Origin: Acidobacteriota bacterium
Lineage (GTDB): Bacteria > Acidobacteriota > Holophagae > Acanthopleuribacterales > Acanthopleuribacteraceae
Length of the DNA: 64,000 nucleotides
Direction of reading: 5' to 3'
Assembly: GCA_030066195.1 (NCBI GenBank)
Contig: JASJCB010000005.1
Location: forward strand, 1 to 64,000
Shown in pieces: positions 18,401 to 25,200 of the stretch (position 1 is the stretch's first letter; each line of letters starts with the position of its first letter). The notes under the pieces are model-generated. The model had not been told where the DNA came from. It did not search any database and saw only the letters and a list, made by a program, of their open reading frames with translations. The translations under genes were made by a program, and so were the position numbers.

Positions 18401-21400
18401 GAAGGTCGGTTTCTCGGCCGGTCAAGATAAGATTGTAGTGTGCGGCTATATCGCGAAGCAAAATGTTCACCGACCAGGCATCGGAAATCACGTGATGTTG
18501 GGTAAGTAATAATTGCCGGCTTGTATCGCTCAGTCGCAAAAGCTTCAGACGGATCAAGGGTTCCCTTGTCAGATCGAACACATGGCCCGCTTCTTGTCGC
18601 GCCAACTGTTCCGCAACCTCTTCATCGGCGCGGGTCAGGTCTACCACGGTCATGGCCGCTCGGGGTTGCGGGTGAATGATCAGGCAGCCGGCTCCGTCCG
18701 CTCGTCCCACGTGGGCGCGCAAGATCTCATGGCGTTGTTGCACCTGAAAAAAGGCCTCGGTCAAATCGCGTTCCGACAACGGACCGTCCAATCGGAAGGT
18801 GTGGTGCATGGTGTAAGCTGCGCTTTCAGGATTCAAATTGTGCAGTGCCCAAAGGCCGCGTTGGCCCATGGACAACTGAGCGCGCACTAAATCCGGCCGG
18901 CCGGTCACGGTGGCTCGCGGTGACGGCAGGATGGGTTCGGCTTTTTGTTCGTCCGCCTGGACAACGGCGCGGGCCATGGCATCCAGGCGCGTATTCCGGA
19001 ACAATTGTCGCGCGGTCAATCTCACTTCCAACCGCTCCGCAATTCTGCCCAGCACTCGCATCAGCATCAGGCTTTGACCACCCCTGGCGAAGAAATCATC
19101 GAACCGGTCGGTGACCTTGCAGGGCAGCAATTCGGACCAGATCTCGGCCAAGACCTTCTCCACCGGAGTTTGCGGTGGGCCGGCCCGTTCTTCAGAGGCC
19201 GTGTTTTCCCAATCCGGCCCGGGTAGCGCCGCACGATCGACTTTGCCGTTCGCCCCCAAGGGAAGGGTCTCCATTTCGACCAGGGCAGAGGGAATCATAT
19301 GGCGTGGCAGGCGGTCGGTCAGCCATTGGCGCAGGCTGCCAAGGTCCAGGGCCGGCCCCGGCTTGGCGGTCAGCCAGGCTACGAGATGCGGCTCCTCGTT
19401 TTTTGAACGCAGTCCGACGACAGCCCTCGATACCCGAGGCCATTCGGTAAGTACTGAAGCGATTTCGTTGGGGTCTATGCGCACACCATGGATCTTCAAT
19501 TGGTGATCCCGCCTGCCGATCAGGGCCAGGTTACCATCCGGTAGGAAACGGCCCAGGTCCCCGCTACGATACAAGAGGTCGTCGGGGCGTCCTGTATGCG
19601 GGTTGGGGATAAAATGTTGTGCGGTGGCGATAGGGTCCTTGGCATATCCCAGAGTGCGAAAAGGAGTGCGAATGAAAACTTCCCCGGTTTCGCCGATACC
19701 ACAGGGTTCCAGGTTCTCTCGCAGGACCAGGGCCTGGCTATGCGGCAGAGGAAAGCCCACTGGTTGCATGCCGGGCCCGGGTTTTGGGGGTACCCTGTAC
19801 CAGCAACGAGCCAGGGTGGTTTCGGTGGGGCCGTACAGGTTGATGACTTCCTGCGCCCCGGCATTCCGCCAGCCCTGGACGAGGGCGGAGGGCAGGGACT
19901 CACCGGCAAAAAAGACCGTCCGCAAGTGTTTGAGCACCATGCCCCGCGGTAAGCTGTCCAACCAGACCGCGGCCACAGAGGGCACCGCGTGAAGGTGGGT
20001 TATATCCATTTCTGCAAGCCAGGGAGCAATGCGACCTTGATCTTCCGGGACCGGCAGGCATAAGGTAGCGCCGGCGGTGAGCGGCGTCAGTATATCGCGG
20101 AGGACCACATCGAAGGACAGAGCCGTCAATTGCCCGAAGCGGTCGCCCGGGCCTATGTTGAAAGTGTCGCGTTGCCAGGCGAGGAATTGGGCCAGTCCCT
20201 GGTGAGTGCCCAGAACGGCCTTGGGAACGCCCGTTGTACCCGAGGTGAAAAACAAATAGGCCGGACTATAGGCCTTCAGGGTAACCGGCGGCACTACCTG
20301 ACCTCGACAGGCTTCCTTAAGGTCGATGACTTCCGCGCCCGGTACGTGTGAATGGCTGCCGGCGGTCAGCACAAAACGGGGTTTAATCCTGGCCACGAGT
20401 CGTTTCAATCTACCCGGGGGCAGATCAGGGTCGATATTGAATAACACACCGCCCGCTCGGAAGACGGCCAGCATACCGGCGATCTGTAAAAAACCCGGAC
20501 CGGACTCCACGGCCACCACCTCGCCGCGTTCCAGTCCTCGGGCAATCAGGGTTCCCGACATGCGCGCGGCCAGACCCACCAGTTCCTCATAGTCCAGCAC
20601 CATGGTCAGACCCCGCGTATCGCTGCCTTGAATCAGGGCGGTCGCCTCTGCATCGGTTTCGGCGAGAGTCTCGATGGTTTCCCAGACCGTACAGAAGGCC
20701 GGTCTTTCTAAAGCTCGGGAGGGATCGGGCAAAAGGTTGCGACTTTCGAGGGTCCAAAGACTGAATTCCTCCAATCGCTTATCGGGATCGTCGGCAAGTT
20801 GTTCCAGTAGGTAATGGAACTGGTCCGCCATAGCCGCCATACGCTCCCGGCTGAAACGATCGGGGCGGTAGGCCAACTTCAAATTGAAACCCTTGTCCGT
20901 CTCCAGGATATAGGCGGTTAACGGATAGCGGGGCCGCGGTTCCTGCGCATCTAAGTGTTGCAACAGAACACCCGGTAAGCCGATGGTGTCTTCACTCCTC
21001 CGGCGGATATAGTTGAAGAGAATGTCGAAGAAGGGATGTCCCCCTCTTTTGGGGGATAATTCTTCGGTCAGCATCTCGAAGGGAATCGCCTCGTTCTCTC
21101 CGGCCCCCGTCAATCCCTTGTGGACCGATGCCAATAAAATGCGAAAGCAGGGATTACCGCGCAGTAGGTTGCGCAATACTTGAAGCTCCAGCATGCAACC
21201 GATCATGTCGGCCAGGCCGGGATGTTTGCGCAGTGATATCGGGGCGCCCACGGTGACATCGGGCTGACCCGTCAATCGATAGAGCAAGATCTTGAACGCC
21301 GCCAACAACAAAGCGAACAGGGAAGTCTTCTCCCGGCGGGCCAATTGTTTCAGTCGCAACATCAGGGATTCTTCGAGGGGAAGCACAAATGTTCCCGATG

Positions 21401-22262
21401 TTACTCCGCAATCGGGATCGGGATCGTCCGGCAACCTCAGGGGCAGGGGCAAAGGCGTCAGTGTTCTGCGCCAGAAAGCCATTTGCTTCTGAACAACCTC
21501 AGGGGTAAGCAGTTGTCGCTGCCAGTGGGCCAGATCGGCGTACTGCAAATCCGGTAGTGTTGAAAAGACCGCCCTGTCTTCCAGGGATGCTGTATAGTTG
21601 GCGGCGCATTCCCCAAGTAGCAAGTTGAAGGATTCGGCGTCGGAGATCAAGTGGTGACATACGGTCAGTAGAACATGTTCCTCTCGCGAAAGGCGGAAAA
21701 GGAAAAAGCGAATCAGCGGATCGTCTTCAGGTTTGAAGGGCAGGTTTACAGCAGTATCGACCAGTCGCTTCAAAGAATTACCGGGTTCAAATAAGCCGGA
21801 AAGGTCGATCAGCTTAAACCCCAATCGGTCCTTGGGCGCGAGTTGCGGTGTCGGCTGTCCATTTCGGGCGGGGTAACAGGTTTGCAAGATCCTGTGACGA
21901 GCAACTACCCGCCCCATGGAGTCTTCCAGAACAATCGGGTCCAACATTCCCGATAAACGGTAGGCAGCCGGCATGTGCCATTGCGAACCTTGGGGTTCCA
22001 ATTGCCATTGCAGCCAGATTCGACGTTGTACAAAGGACAATACTTCTTTTTCATCCTTGGGGCGGGGTCTCAGGGCGGGCAGTGTTTGCTTGTCGCGAGT
22101 TTCCAGGAAGGCGATCAAGTCGGTTTTGTGGGTCTGCATCAATTGCCGCAGGTGAGGCGTCACGGCGCCACGTGGAGCCTCGTAACGTAGCTTCCCGTTA
22201 TCTGTCCAAACGCGTATTTGTGATCGCGTCAATAAGTTGATCAGATTACCGACGCCGTTCAA
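6444..22262 (-). CDS. NRPS: TubC docking-C-A-T-C-A-T-E-C-A-T-sulfotransferase-C-A-T-TE
   Basis: A 5,272-residue second protein of the lipopeptide assembly line; four modules and release. In order (approximate residues): TubC_N docking 1-55; C 70-495 (HHLISDAES); A 520-1010; T 1030-1095 (GGQSL); C 1120-1560 (HHVISDAWS); A 1580-2070; T 2085-2150 (GGDSI); E 2160-2590 (HHLAVDAWS, RTVGWFT, FNYLG); C 2600-3045 (HHHLLLDGWS, expected DCL type); A 3065-3555; T 3570-3630; PAPS sulfotransferase 3675-3945 (PPRSGSTLLR, LLRDPRAVIASF); C 3985-4420; A 4435-4930; T 4945-5010; TE 5035-5272 (GWSFGG, Asp in LIDSHLD, His in GNHYS). The hand-read code of the third A domain is Thr-like with one change (DFWSIGMVHK); the last resembles the beta-alanine code (IDWTISLGDK). 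The second residue is predicted D. TTG start at 22260-22262 overlaps the upstream stop (TTGA) and has GGGGTGA upstream; a later start would remove the docking domain. All C, T and TE catalytic motifs look intact. Confidence 0.95.
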   Translation of the reverse strand: MNGVGNLINLLTRSQIRVWTDNGKLRYEAPRGAVTPHLRQLMQTHKTDLIAFLETRDKQTLPALRPRPKDEKEVLSFVQRRIWLQWQLEPQGSQWHMPAAYRLSGMLDPIVLEDSMGRVVARHRILQTCYPARNGQPTPQLAPKDRLGFKLIDLSGLFEPGNSLKRLVDTAVNLPFKPEDDPLIRFFLFRLSREEHVLLTVCHHLISDAESFNLLLGECAANYTASLEDRAVFSTLPDLQYADLAHWQRQLLTPEVVQKQMAFWRRTLTPLPLPLRLPDDPDPDCGVTSGTFVLPLEESLMLRLKQLARREKTSLFALLLAAFKILLYRLTGQPDVTVGAPISLRKHPGLADMIGCMLELQVLRNLLRGNPCFRILLASVHKGLTGAGENEAIPFEMLTEELSPKRGGHPFFDILFNYIRRRSEDTIGLPGVLLQHLDAQEPRPRYPLTAYILETDKGFNLKLAYRPDRFSRERMAAMADQFHYLLEQLADDPDKRLEEFSLWTLESRNLLPDPSRALERPAFCTVWETIETLAETDAEATALIQGSDTRGLTMVLDYEELVGLAARMSGTLIARGLERGEVVAVESGPGFLQIAGMLAVFRAGGVLFNIDPDLPPGRLKRLVARIKPRFVLTAGSHSHVPGAEVIDLKEACRGQVVPPVTLKAYSPAYLFFTSGTTGVPKAVLGTHQGLAQFLAWQRDTFNIGPGDRFGQLTALSFDVVLRDILTPLTAGATLCLPVPEDQGRIAPWLAEMDITHLHAVPSVAAVWLDSLPRGMVLKHLRTVFFAGESLPSALVQGWRNAGAQEVINLYGPTETTLARCWYRVPPKPGPGMQPVGFPLPHSQALVLRENLEPCGIGETGEVFIRTPFRTLGYAKDPIATAQHFIPNPHTGRPDDLLYRSGDLGRFLPDGNLALIGRRDHQLKIHGVRIDPNEIASVLTEWPRVSRAVVGLRSKNEEPHLVAWLTAKPGPALDLGSLRQWLTDRLPRHMIPSALVEMETLPLGANGKVDRAALPGPDWENTASEERAGPPQTPVEKVLAEIWSELLPCKVTDRFDDFFARGGQSLMLMRVLGRIAERLEVRLTARQLFRNTRLDAMARAVVQADEQKAEPILPSPRATVTGRPDLVRAQLSMGQRGLWALHNLNPESAAYTMHHTFRLDGPLSERDLTEAFFQVQQRHEILRAHVGRADGAGCLIIHPQPRAAMTVVDLTRADEEVAEQLARQEAGHVFDLTREPLIRLKLLRLSDTSRQLLLTQHHVISDAWSVNILLRDIAAHYNLILTGRETDLPKLNIQFADYASWQQSLLTPGRRNALQHWWREYLAGAPQTPALPVLTDNGSKECARAPLKIRTQTVHALGQLGRAVGITPAMIHQALLTILLTRLSDTDELVFGCPVGTRERPALEPLIGFFVNTLVYRIDMPAPRDGRPPGFKDLLQTVREQNMAVRDHRDLPTHQIIDAARPKAGIDEPLFRVLLAYQNAPFESVEPAGVRVASLPKASVTPMFDLCLELEEDNGSLHGFFEGRTDLSRLKTLAGMYTRLAIHLAAHPNSCPQNIPLMDDSQRHALTVTWNRTDPHELPAPSISETIASLAARAPERIAVEDSEGNCLSYAEFWSSVTDLAGVLRKHGAGPGTVVGLRLPRSSQTIISLIAVHLAEAGFLALDQNQPEGRCREILQQAGVSLVIAPSSDSLKSAGFTLIDPNQNDPAPTREFNAPHPSSPAYLTATSGTGGKPKLVCVSHGSLAMFVAQAISCYGFTNTDRVLQFASPAFDTSIEEIFPALCAGATLVVREETLPASAERFVDWITRRAITLVDLPTSFWNRLVDAGATLPDSVRLTIVGGEAVSPRKLATWFQNNSGPVVNGYGPCECTVIATVGELKPDGHVPIGRPIHGARVYLVDRYLDLTPPVGAGMIAIGGNCVGWGYPGQPGLTASAFVPDPFSTDTPGARLYLSGDRGRFGSDNLLYFLGRRDHQVKLRGYRIELDEIAFALEKHPSVASAAVILRGDTGGNRFPVAFIVAAGESSDHGGLRTYLAERLPAYCIPAAFVTLNELPLNSNGKLDRTSLAAAPLPQNESEGSPESRPRTWEEKHLAAIWCEVLNKSEIGRQTNFFELGGDSIRALQVVTRARQMSMVLNPRDLFEHPTIQALANQVRSCEEKSDDPWAGAGELPPTPIQRHFFAMCPLSPHHYNQATLWRVPAGLETARLRRALQSLVMRHDALRQRFQIVDNSAAVHTVPRCEAGFDIITITDTDHDLEAAVNSIQAGLNLEHGPLIRAALLKTGQAEDRLLITVHHLAVDAWSWRILLEDFCQLWTAGHIESPESMSWRSRAHRLARREPTTEETRFWNRTADEVARLPPLPLIGEDNFAASAVHSRTIHAPEVLTQPGWGIHTEELLLTALAATLTDWTGQPTIGLTLEHHGRNTPSSVDVTRTVGWFTTVFPLLITRGVEDEPLDLLRRTATARRAVPAHGLGYTDGPLPRVLFNYLGSLDDLPVRKPLLGLAEETGGRRHAPNNPRGHLLEINAAFIEGKLQTEWRFPDTPASRKSVESLTRQFEASLLELTAALARNRQPLGPFPADYPLCGLDLDSLDRLILREGIPEDIYPAGDLQAGLLYHLAREGKGGAYHIQIGCKLTGPLDERALRKAWEYVVFRHTALRTRFIMSKEKGPLQWVETRTALQWYCLDLWGMDERSRDQCLEEWLISDRERGFDPAQGPLLRFALFRAADSCYFVWSHHHLLLDGWSAQIVLRDVFTAYEAFTRGESPNQPPAPDFRRYMEWLSSCRPGEAETFWRQELADLEGPTPLPASGIGTYGQFFGRVRRQLDAETTKTLNHYARTNHLTRNTLVQGAWALLTARYNRQTDILFGTTLAGRPPELPRDLVGLLIRSVPIRLEVDESRPTGRWLNDVQQHHVAVETAPPAGLTKIREWAGLPPGLPLFEALVVVENYPAHYLPKEGVAGVVPSNIRNNARGHDPLTLVVNVDDDAWRLRLDFAGEHYAESTANRLLKHFTNLLKHLTEHVADPLHAVPMMTVEERKHLLRLASTRVESIPGEPPLIQRFFQQAEARPDSIALRLPDALEFTYGSLAAQTRRIASVLRTRGAEPETPIAVFLEPGPQAVVAVLGILASGAPYLPLDPAWPSPRIETILAEARPNLLVTESGLIGGLPRGGCQRVLLDYLENVDLLPDIQPRPQHAAHIIYTSGSTGSPKGVAVTHAAVARLMTATEAWFQFGADDVVTLFHSIAFDFSVWEIWSALAYGGTLIPVTDSFRKDPRKFYQLLIEESVTVLSQTPTAFAGPAHVDADRRENLGLRLVIFGGEALPPALLRDWRRRRGSDKPAFVNMYGITETTVHVTRHRVSEADIAGKTMPIGNPLPHLSLYVLDGQGRPVAPGQTGELYVGGAGTARGYVNRPGLTASRFVPDGFGGEPGARLYRSGDLACLRENGMPIYLGRGDRQLQLRGYRVEPAEIEAVLTSMEGVTAAVVLPRKAGDGTISLVAWLQTDAQTESRKTECRNRAAALLPAYMMPAAICLLQSLPLTPNGKLDRKALPDPESAAAPPAELPETSLEQYLTHLFSEILDRPVADRKANFFDLGGHSINALSVVNRIQEQLGEVVHVAVIFEAPTPELLARRLMEHYPDATARVWGDRGDKETDTSTVIEFTDLKRFETSLPQRTFDHRGPRNPSAVFILCPPRSGSTLLRVMMGGHPRLFAPPELALLDFDTMARRAEAYSGPDFFWGEGAKKAIMSLFKIDADEAEARIDRCIAENWSTGRFYNLLQEAAAPRILVDKTPGYALQAQILARAETLFENARYIHLLRDPRAVIASFREAHLDQIFARGNHNYRGAVLGELVWTTSHRNILDFLQNIPEERRMALRFEDLVTRPEDAMDRVCDFLDLKPNAAMLDPYQGDRMTDGPRLESRMLGDLKFHNYTYIDPSAADRGHQFHNQRALGQPTLTVAKKLGYGPGHAPKTRVAGRAPLSLAQRRLWFLDKMQPNTTAYVIPISLDLKGPLDTQALASAFDTMTDRHEALRTCFPETDGEPEAKIIQRIQDLPVLVDLSGFGFTSATVLAGQLTDELMQRPFQLADGPLIRARLFRLSGRQHRLAVQVHHLIFDGWSAGVMARELSEAYRAEVRGLKADLPELKIQYGDYAAWQLEQLPYRRAGLAWWRQKLKDAPPLLPLPADRPRPAVRGVDGAEFSFQFSDEVDLAVHDLARKTGCTVFHILAAGFALLLHRYSDCDDIIFGVPSANRNRPYLEPMIGFFVNTLILRSKVPESPSVTAFAKRIRRDMVQAMSRGEVPFEQLVAELDSGRDPSHEPLIQAFFAMQNAHAEEARLPGISIQSPPQKAGPAKFDLSLYMADTGETLIGTFEYDAGLYDRSRIQRMAGHYRQLVTAMTKWPNMPVGMLPLIQADEAHNLLKVWNRTDEEYENCCIHQFFERQAAARSYAIALVVPGTIAAFYKYGELDTAANRLAHKLQQAGVGPEHRVGVCLEKPLETVVSLLAVLKAGAAYVPLEPSLPQARLNALATDAGLSALLTEADTHDRCKPPGVLTIDARVTDTTSNPGPPKVRFNPDHPAYLLYTSGTSGKPKGVLGTHRAYVNRMQWMWSRFPFQPGEVGIHKTALSFIDAAWEIFGQLGAGIRLVSPVRADRTDPSRLADVLSRHAVTRVTMVPSLLSVLLEKTGDYHWPSLWISSGETLSDALAEKFRQRLPRARLVNLFGMTEAAGDSLCWEVTPGKTAIGRPLANTRAYVLDRNARLMPIGVPGELYIGGIGPARGYHGDPAATAAAFVPDPFSDLPGQRLYRTGDKVRCRRDGAYLHEGRMDLRVKLRGYRIDPAEIEGALFALPAVKHAVVTVETSAETGPRLVARVQAVAGETIVTENMRRVLSRKLPHYMIPSQFQVVEDFPRTQSGKIDLGALQPVRTVPPKTRKTPTSISTLRLQALWSAILGREIGLDEDFFAAGGHSLAAARLAARIGAEFGKEPSLVDFFKAPTITAQAVLLEEQMPQPWSPLVSLQRGHESQTPLVLVHPVGGQVLAYAALVRALGPEVPVYGLQAQGLQPGQEPRGTLAGMAAAYRAALGALQKPFSLAGWSFGGLVAHEIARGLIQESRPPRSLFLIDSHLDLGPKPNPMPMAANLLTDLCTMAGTDRNLLDPSLPEILATGRANEAQTKLIEAGLLPPDLDGEYLDRYVKLFRANIDAAHGFRPKPYPGMVHLIRATEKPESVKQAQAAAWRTLQANQLKVTDLAGNHYSLLTPPAVQKLAELLKK
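10400..11260 (-). other. Internal sulfotransferase domain of the NRPS
   Basis: Within the 5,272-residue NRPS, between the third carrier domain and the following condensation domain, about 270 residues read as a PAPS-dependent sulfotransferase. The 5'-phosphosulfate loop is PPRSGSTLLR near residue 3689, and the 3'-phosphate motif is LLRDPRAVIASF near 3817, with conserved aromatic and acidic stretches between. Sulfotransferase domains in megasynthases are best known next to a terminal thioesterase (curacin CurM type). Here the domain is internal and a C domain follows. The substrate may be the Thr/Ser-like residue held on the preceding carrier. Confidence 0.85.
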
Positions 22263-25200
22263 AGTTCACCCCACTCCCTGGTCTGCTCCATTTGGATTTC
22301 CTGCTCTATGGGCACCGGCTCTTCTTCCAAGAATTCCATGCTGCGAATCAGCCCGGTTTGTTGTCTGATGGTGGTGTGTTCATACAATGCGGAAGGGGGA
22401 AGGGTAATGCCGATTTCTTCCTGTATTCGCGCAAACAGGCGGGCGCCTATCAGAGAGTCGCCGCCCAGATCGAAGAAATCATCGTCGGGACCCACGGAAG
22501 TCAAGCCGAGGGTGTGGCACCAAATGGCGGCCAGCCGCTTTCCGGTATCCGCGTCTTCATCGGCGGCCTCGGCCATAATGGGTCCGGACTCACGTGAGCG
22601 TCTTGGATCGAGGGTGTTCCATGCCGCCTGCATGACATCCAGGCTCAGGGTAGCCACCAGGACATGGGGGCAACCCACGGCCAGGGCGGATTCCAAAACA
22701 CGGGCCCCCTGCTCGCCGTCGAGACCGTGGTCCAGGTCGCCGGGCATATGGGGAAATGCCGCCGCGGCGCGTACCGCCATGCCCTCGTTCTTCCAGGCAT
22801 CCCAGCCTATGGAGAGCAGGCGGCGGCAACGCGGTAGAGGATTGCTGACCGCGAAGGCATCGAGGAAGGCGTTGGCGGCACAATAGCTCGCCTGCCCGAA
22901 TCCCCCCAGTACGCCGGTCAGCGAAGAACACAGTACCATGAAGTCCAAGGGGACATCGGTTAGAGCCCCGGCCAAAGCCAGGGTTCCGGTTACCTTTGGC
23001 GCGAGCACCGCACGGGCCTCCTCGGGTTTCATGCCTTGAATCGTGGCGCCGCCGGGAATTCCGGCCGTATGGATGACGCCGTCCAACCTGCCGAACTCGG
23101 CAACGGCATCTTCTACTGCTTGCTTGACCATGGGCCCATGGGTCACGTCTGCCTGGATCGACATGACACGGCCGCCTGTTTGTTCCAGTCTCTGCCGCAC
23201 GGTCGGCGCAATTTCAGTACGTGACAGCAAGACCAGTCGAGCACGATAGGACCGGGCCAGGTAATCGGCCAATGCCCTCGCGACGGCGCCGGAAGCTCCG
23301 GTGATCATGTAGACGCCCTCAACGCGGAAGACAGGTTCATCGCTTGGCTCGGGGGCGGCGACGTGGGTGGGCAACCACCGATAACGTCCGCGGCGAGCCA
23401 GAACGGGCGGAGCCTCGTCAGCGGTTAACTCGGCGGTCAATCGGTCGATATCGCCTGTTTCGAAAGTTTCTCCCCAATCGATCAGCCGGGCGCTGAACCC
23501 TTGATACTCAACGGGGAGAACCTTGACCGGTCCCAATAAACAAGCGCGTAGGGGTTTCAGGTTTTCTTGTCCCGTTACATCCAGGCAACCGGAGGTAACC
23601 ACGGTCAACCGACAATCCCCCCCGGACTCTCGGCCAAGGGCTTTGGCCAGGTGAATGAGACTGTAAAAACCCAAGGCCAACGTTTCAGCAGTGCTCTCTT
23701 CTTCGTCGTCACCCAGGCACCACAGATGGACCAAACGATCGGGAAGACGACCCGTGGCGGATAATCGGGCGATGAGACGGTCGAAATCCTTGGGAAAGCC
23801 GGGGTTCATTTGGAACTTGTTCGGCCCCGTTTTCTCGAAGGTATCCCCCGGTTCCACCAAAACGGCAATGCGTTGATGCGCCCGGTACCACTCCGCCAGG
23901 GCGCGACCGGGACCTTTCGGCCGGCCGAAGATCAGCACCGCGCCGCGACCACAAGGCTTGCCGCCTGATCGAGGCTCCGGCGCCCGTTGCAGGCCCGGTA
24001 TGGAAAGCCAATCCTGCAACTGGTCTATGCCGTGAGAAACCACTTCACCGGGTTTCGACGCCTCTATCCAGAAACGGACCCGTTCAAAGGGATAGGCGGG
24101 TAATGGGATACGCCGCCGGTTCTGCCCCGAGACAAAAGCCTGCCAATCCAAGGCCACACCCGCCGACCAGAGCGAGGACACGGCCCCCGCCAGCGAGCGC
24201 GCGGGATTGGTTCCCACGGCCGAGGGCACAGGCGCCGGTCTGCCGCCGGGCCGGTGACGAGAGACCAATCCGCTGAGCGTACGGCCCGGTCCGACTTCCA
24301 GCGTTTGCAGAGGGCCTTCCGAAAACAAGCTATCCAATGCCGTGCAGAATTGAACGGGTTGCAACATCTGTTTCCGCCAATATTCGGGTTGAGCTATTTC
24401 TCGGGGATCGACGGGTTTGCCGGTGATACAACTTATGATGGGCAGGCTGGGCGGTCGTAGATCGATCAGCGCGATTTCGTCGGCAAATGCACGGGCCGCT
24501 TCCTCCATCAAGCCGGAATGGAAGGCGCGTTTCACCGGTAACAGGCGGCATTCGATATCCTCGCCAGCCAACCGTTTTATGAAGTTTGCAATCGCCTTCT
24601 CATCGCCGCTGACCACGCATCGGTCGTGAGCGTTAACAGCGGCCAGGCAGACGCCTTCGGTCAAGCGTTCCAAAACGGCGTCAGCATGTAACGGCACTGC
24701 CGACATGGCACCGGGTTGCGTATCCTCCATCAGCCGTGCGCGTTTACAAACCAGAGCCAGAGCATCTTCAAAACCGAAGACCCCGGCAATCGCCGCGGCG
24801 GTGAACTCGCCCAGGCTGTGACCCAGGAGCGCATCCGGTTTAACGCCCCAGGACATCCAGGTTTCGGCCAGGGCGTAACTGGTCGCAAAGAGTACGGGTT
24901 GCGCATACAGGGTTTGCATCAAGCGGTGATCTTTATCCTCACCCAGTACAAGTGAGCGCACATCCAAATCCATATATGGTTGCAACTTATCGAGGCAGCG
25001 GTCCAGTCGTTCCCTGAACGCGGGTTCCGCCGTGTAAAGCGCCGCCGCGGTGCTCCCCAGTCGATTCCCCTGGCCGGGGAACAAGAAGGCAACTCTCGGC
25101 GAGCCGTTCACCCGTTCGATCGGCCCGCCCGCGCGTAATCGAGTCACGGCCTCATCTCTGTTCGAGCAAATCAGGGCGCGGCGATAGGGAAAAGCCTCGC

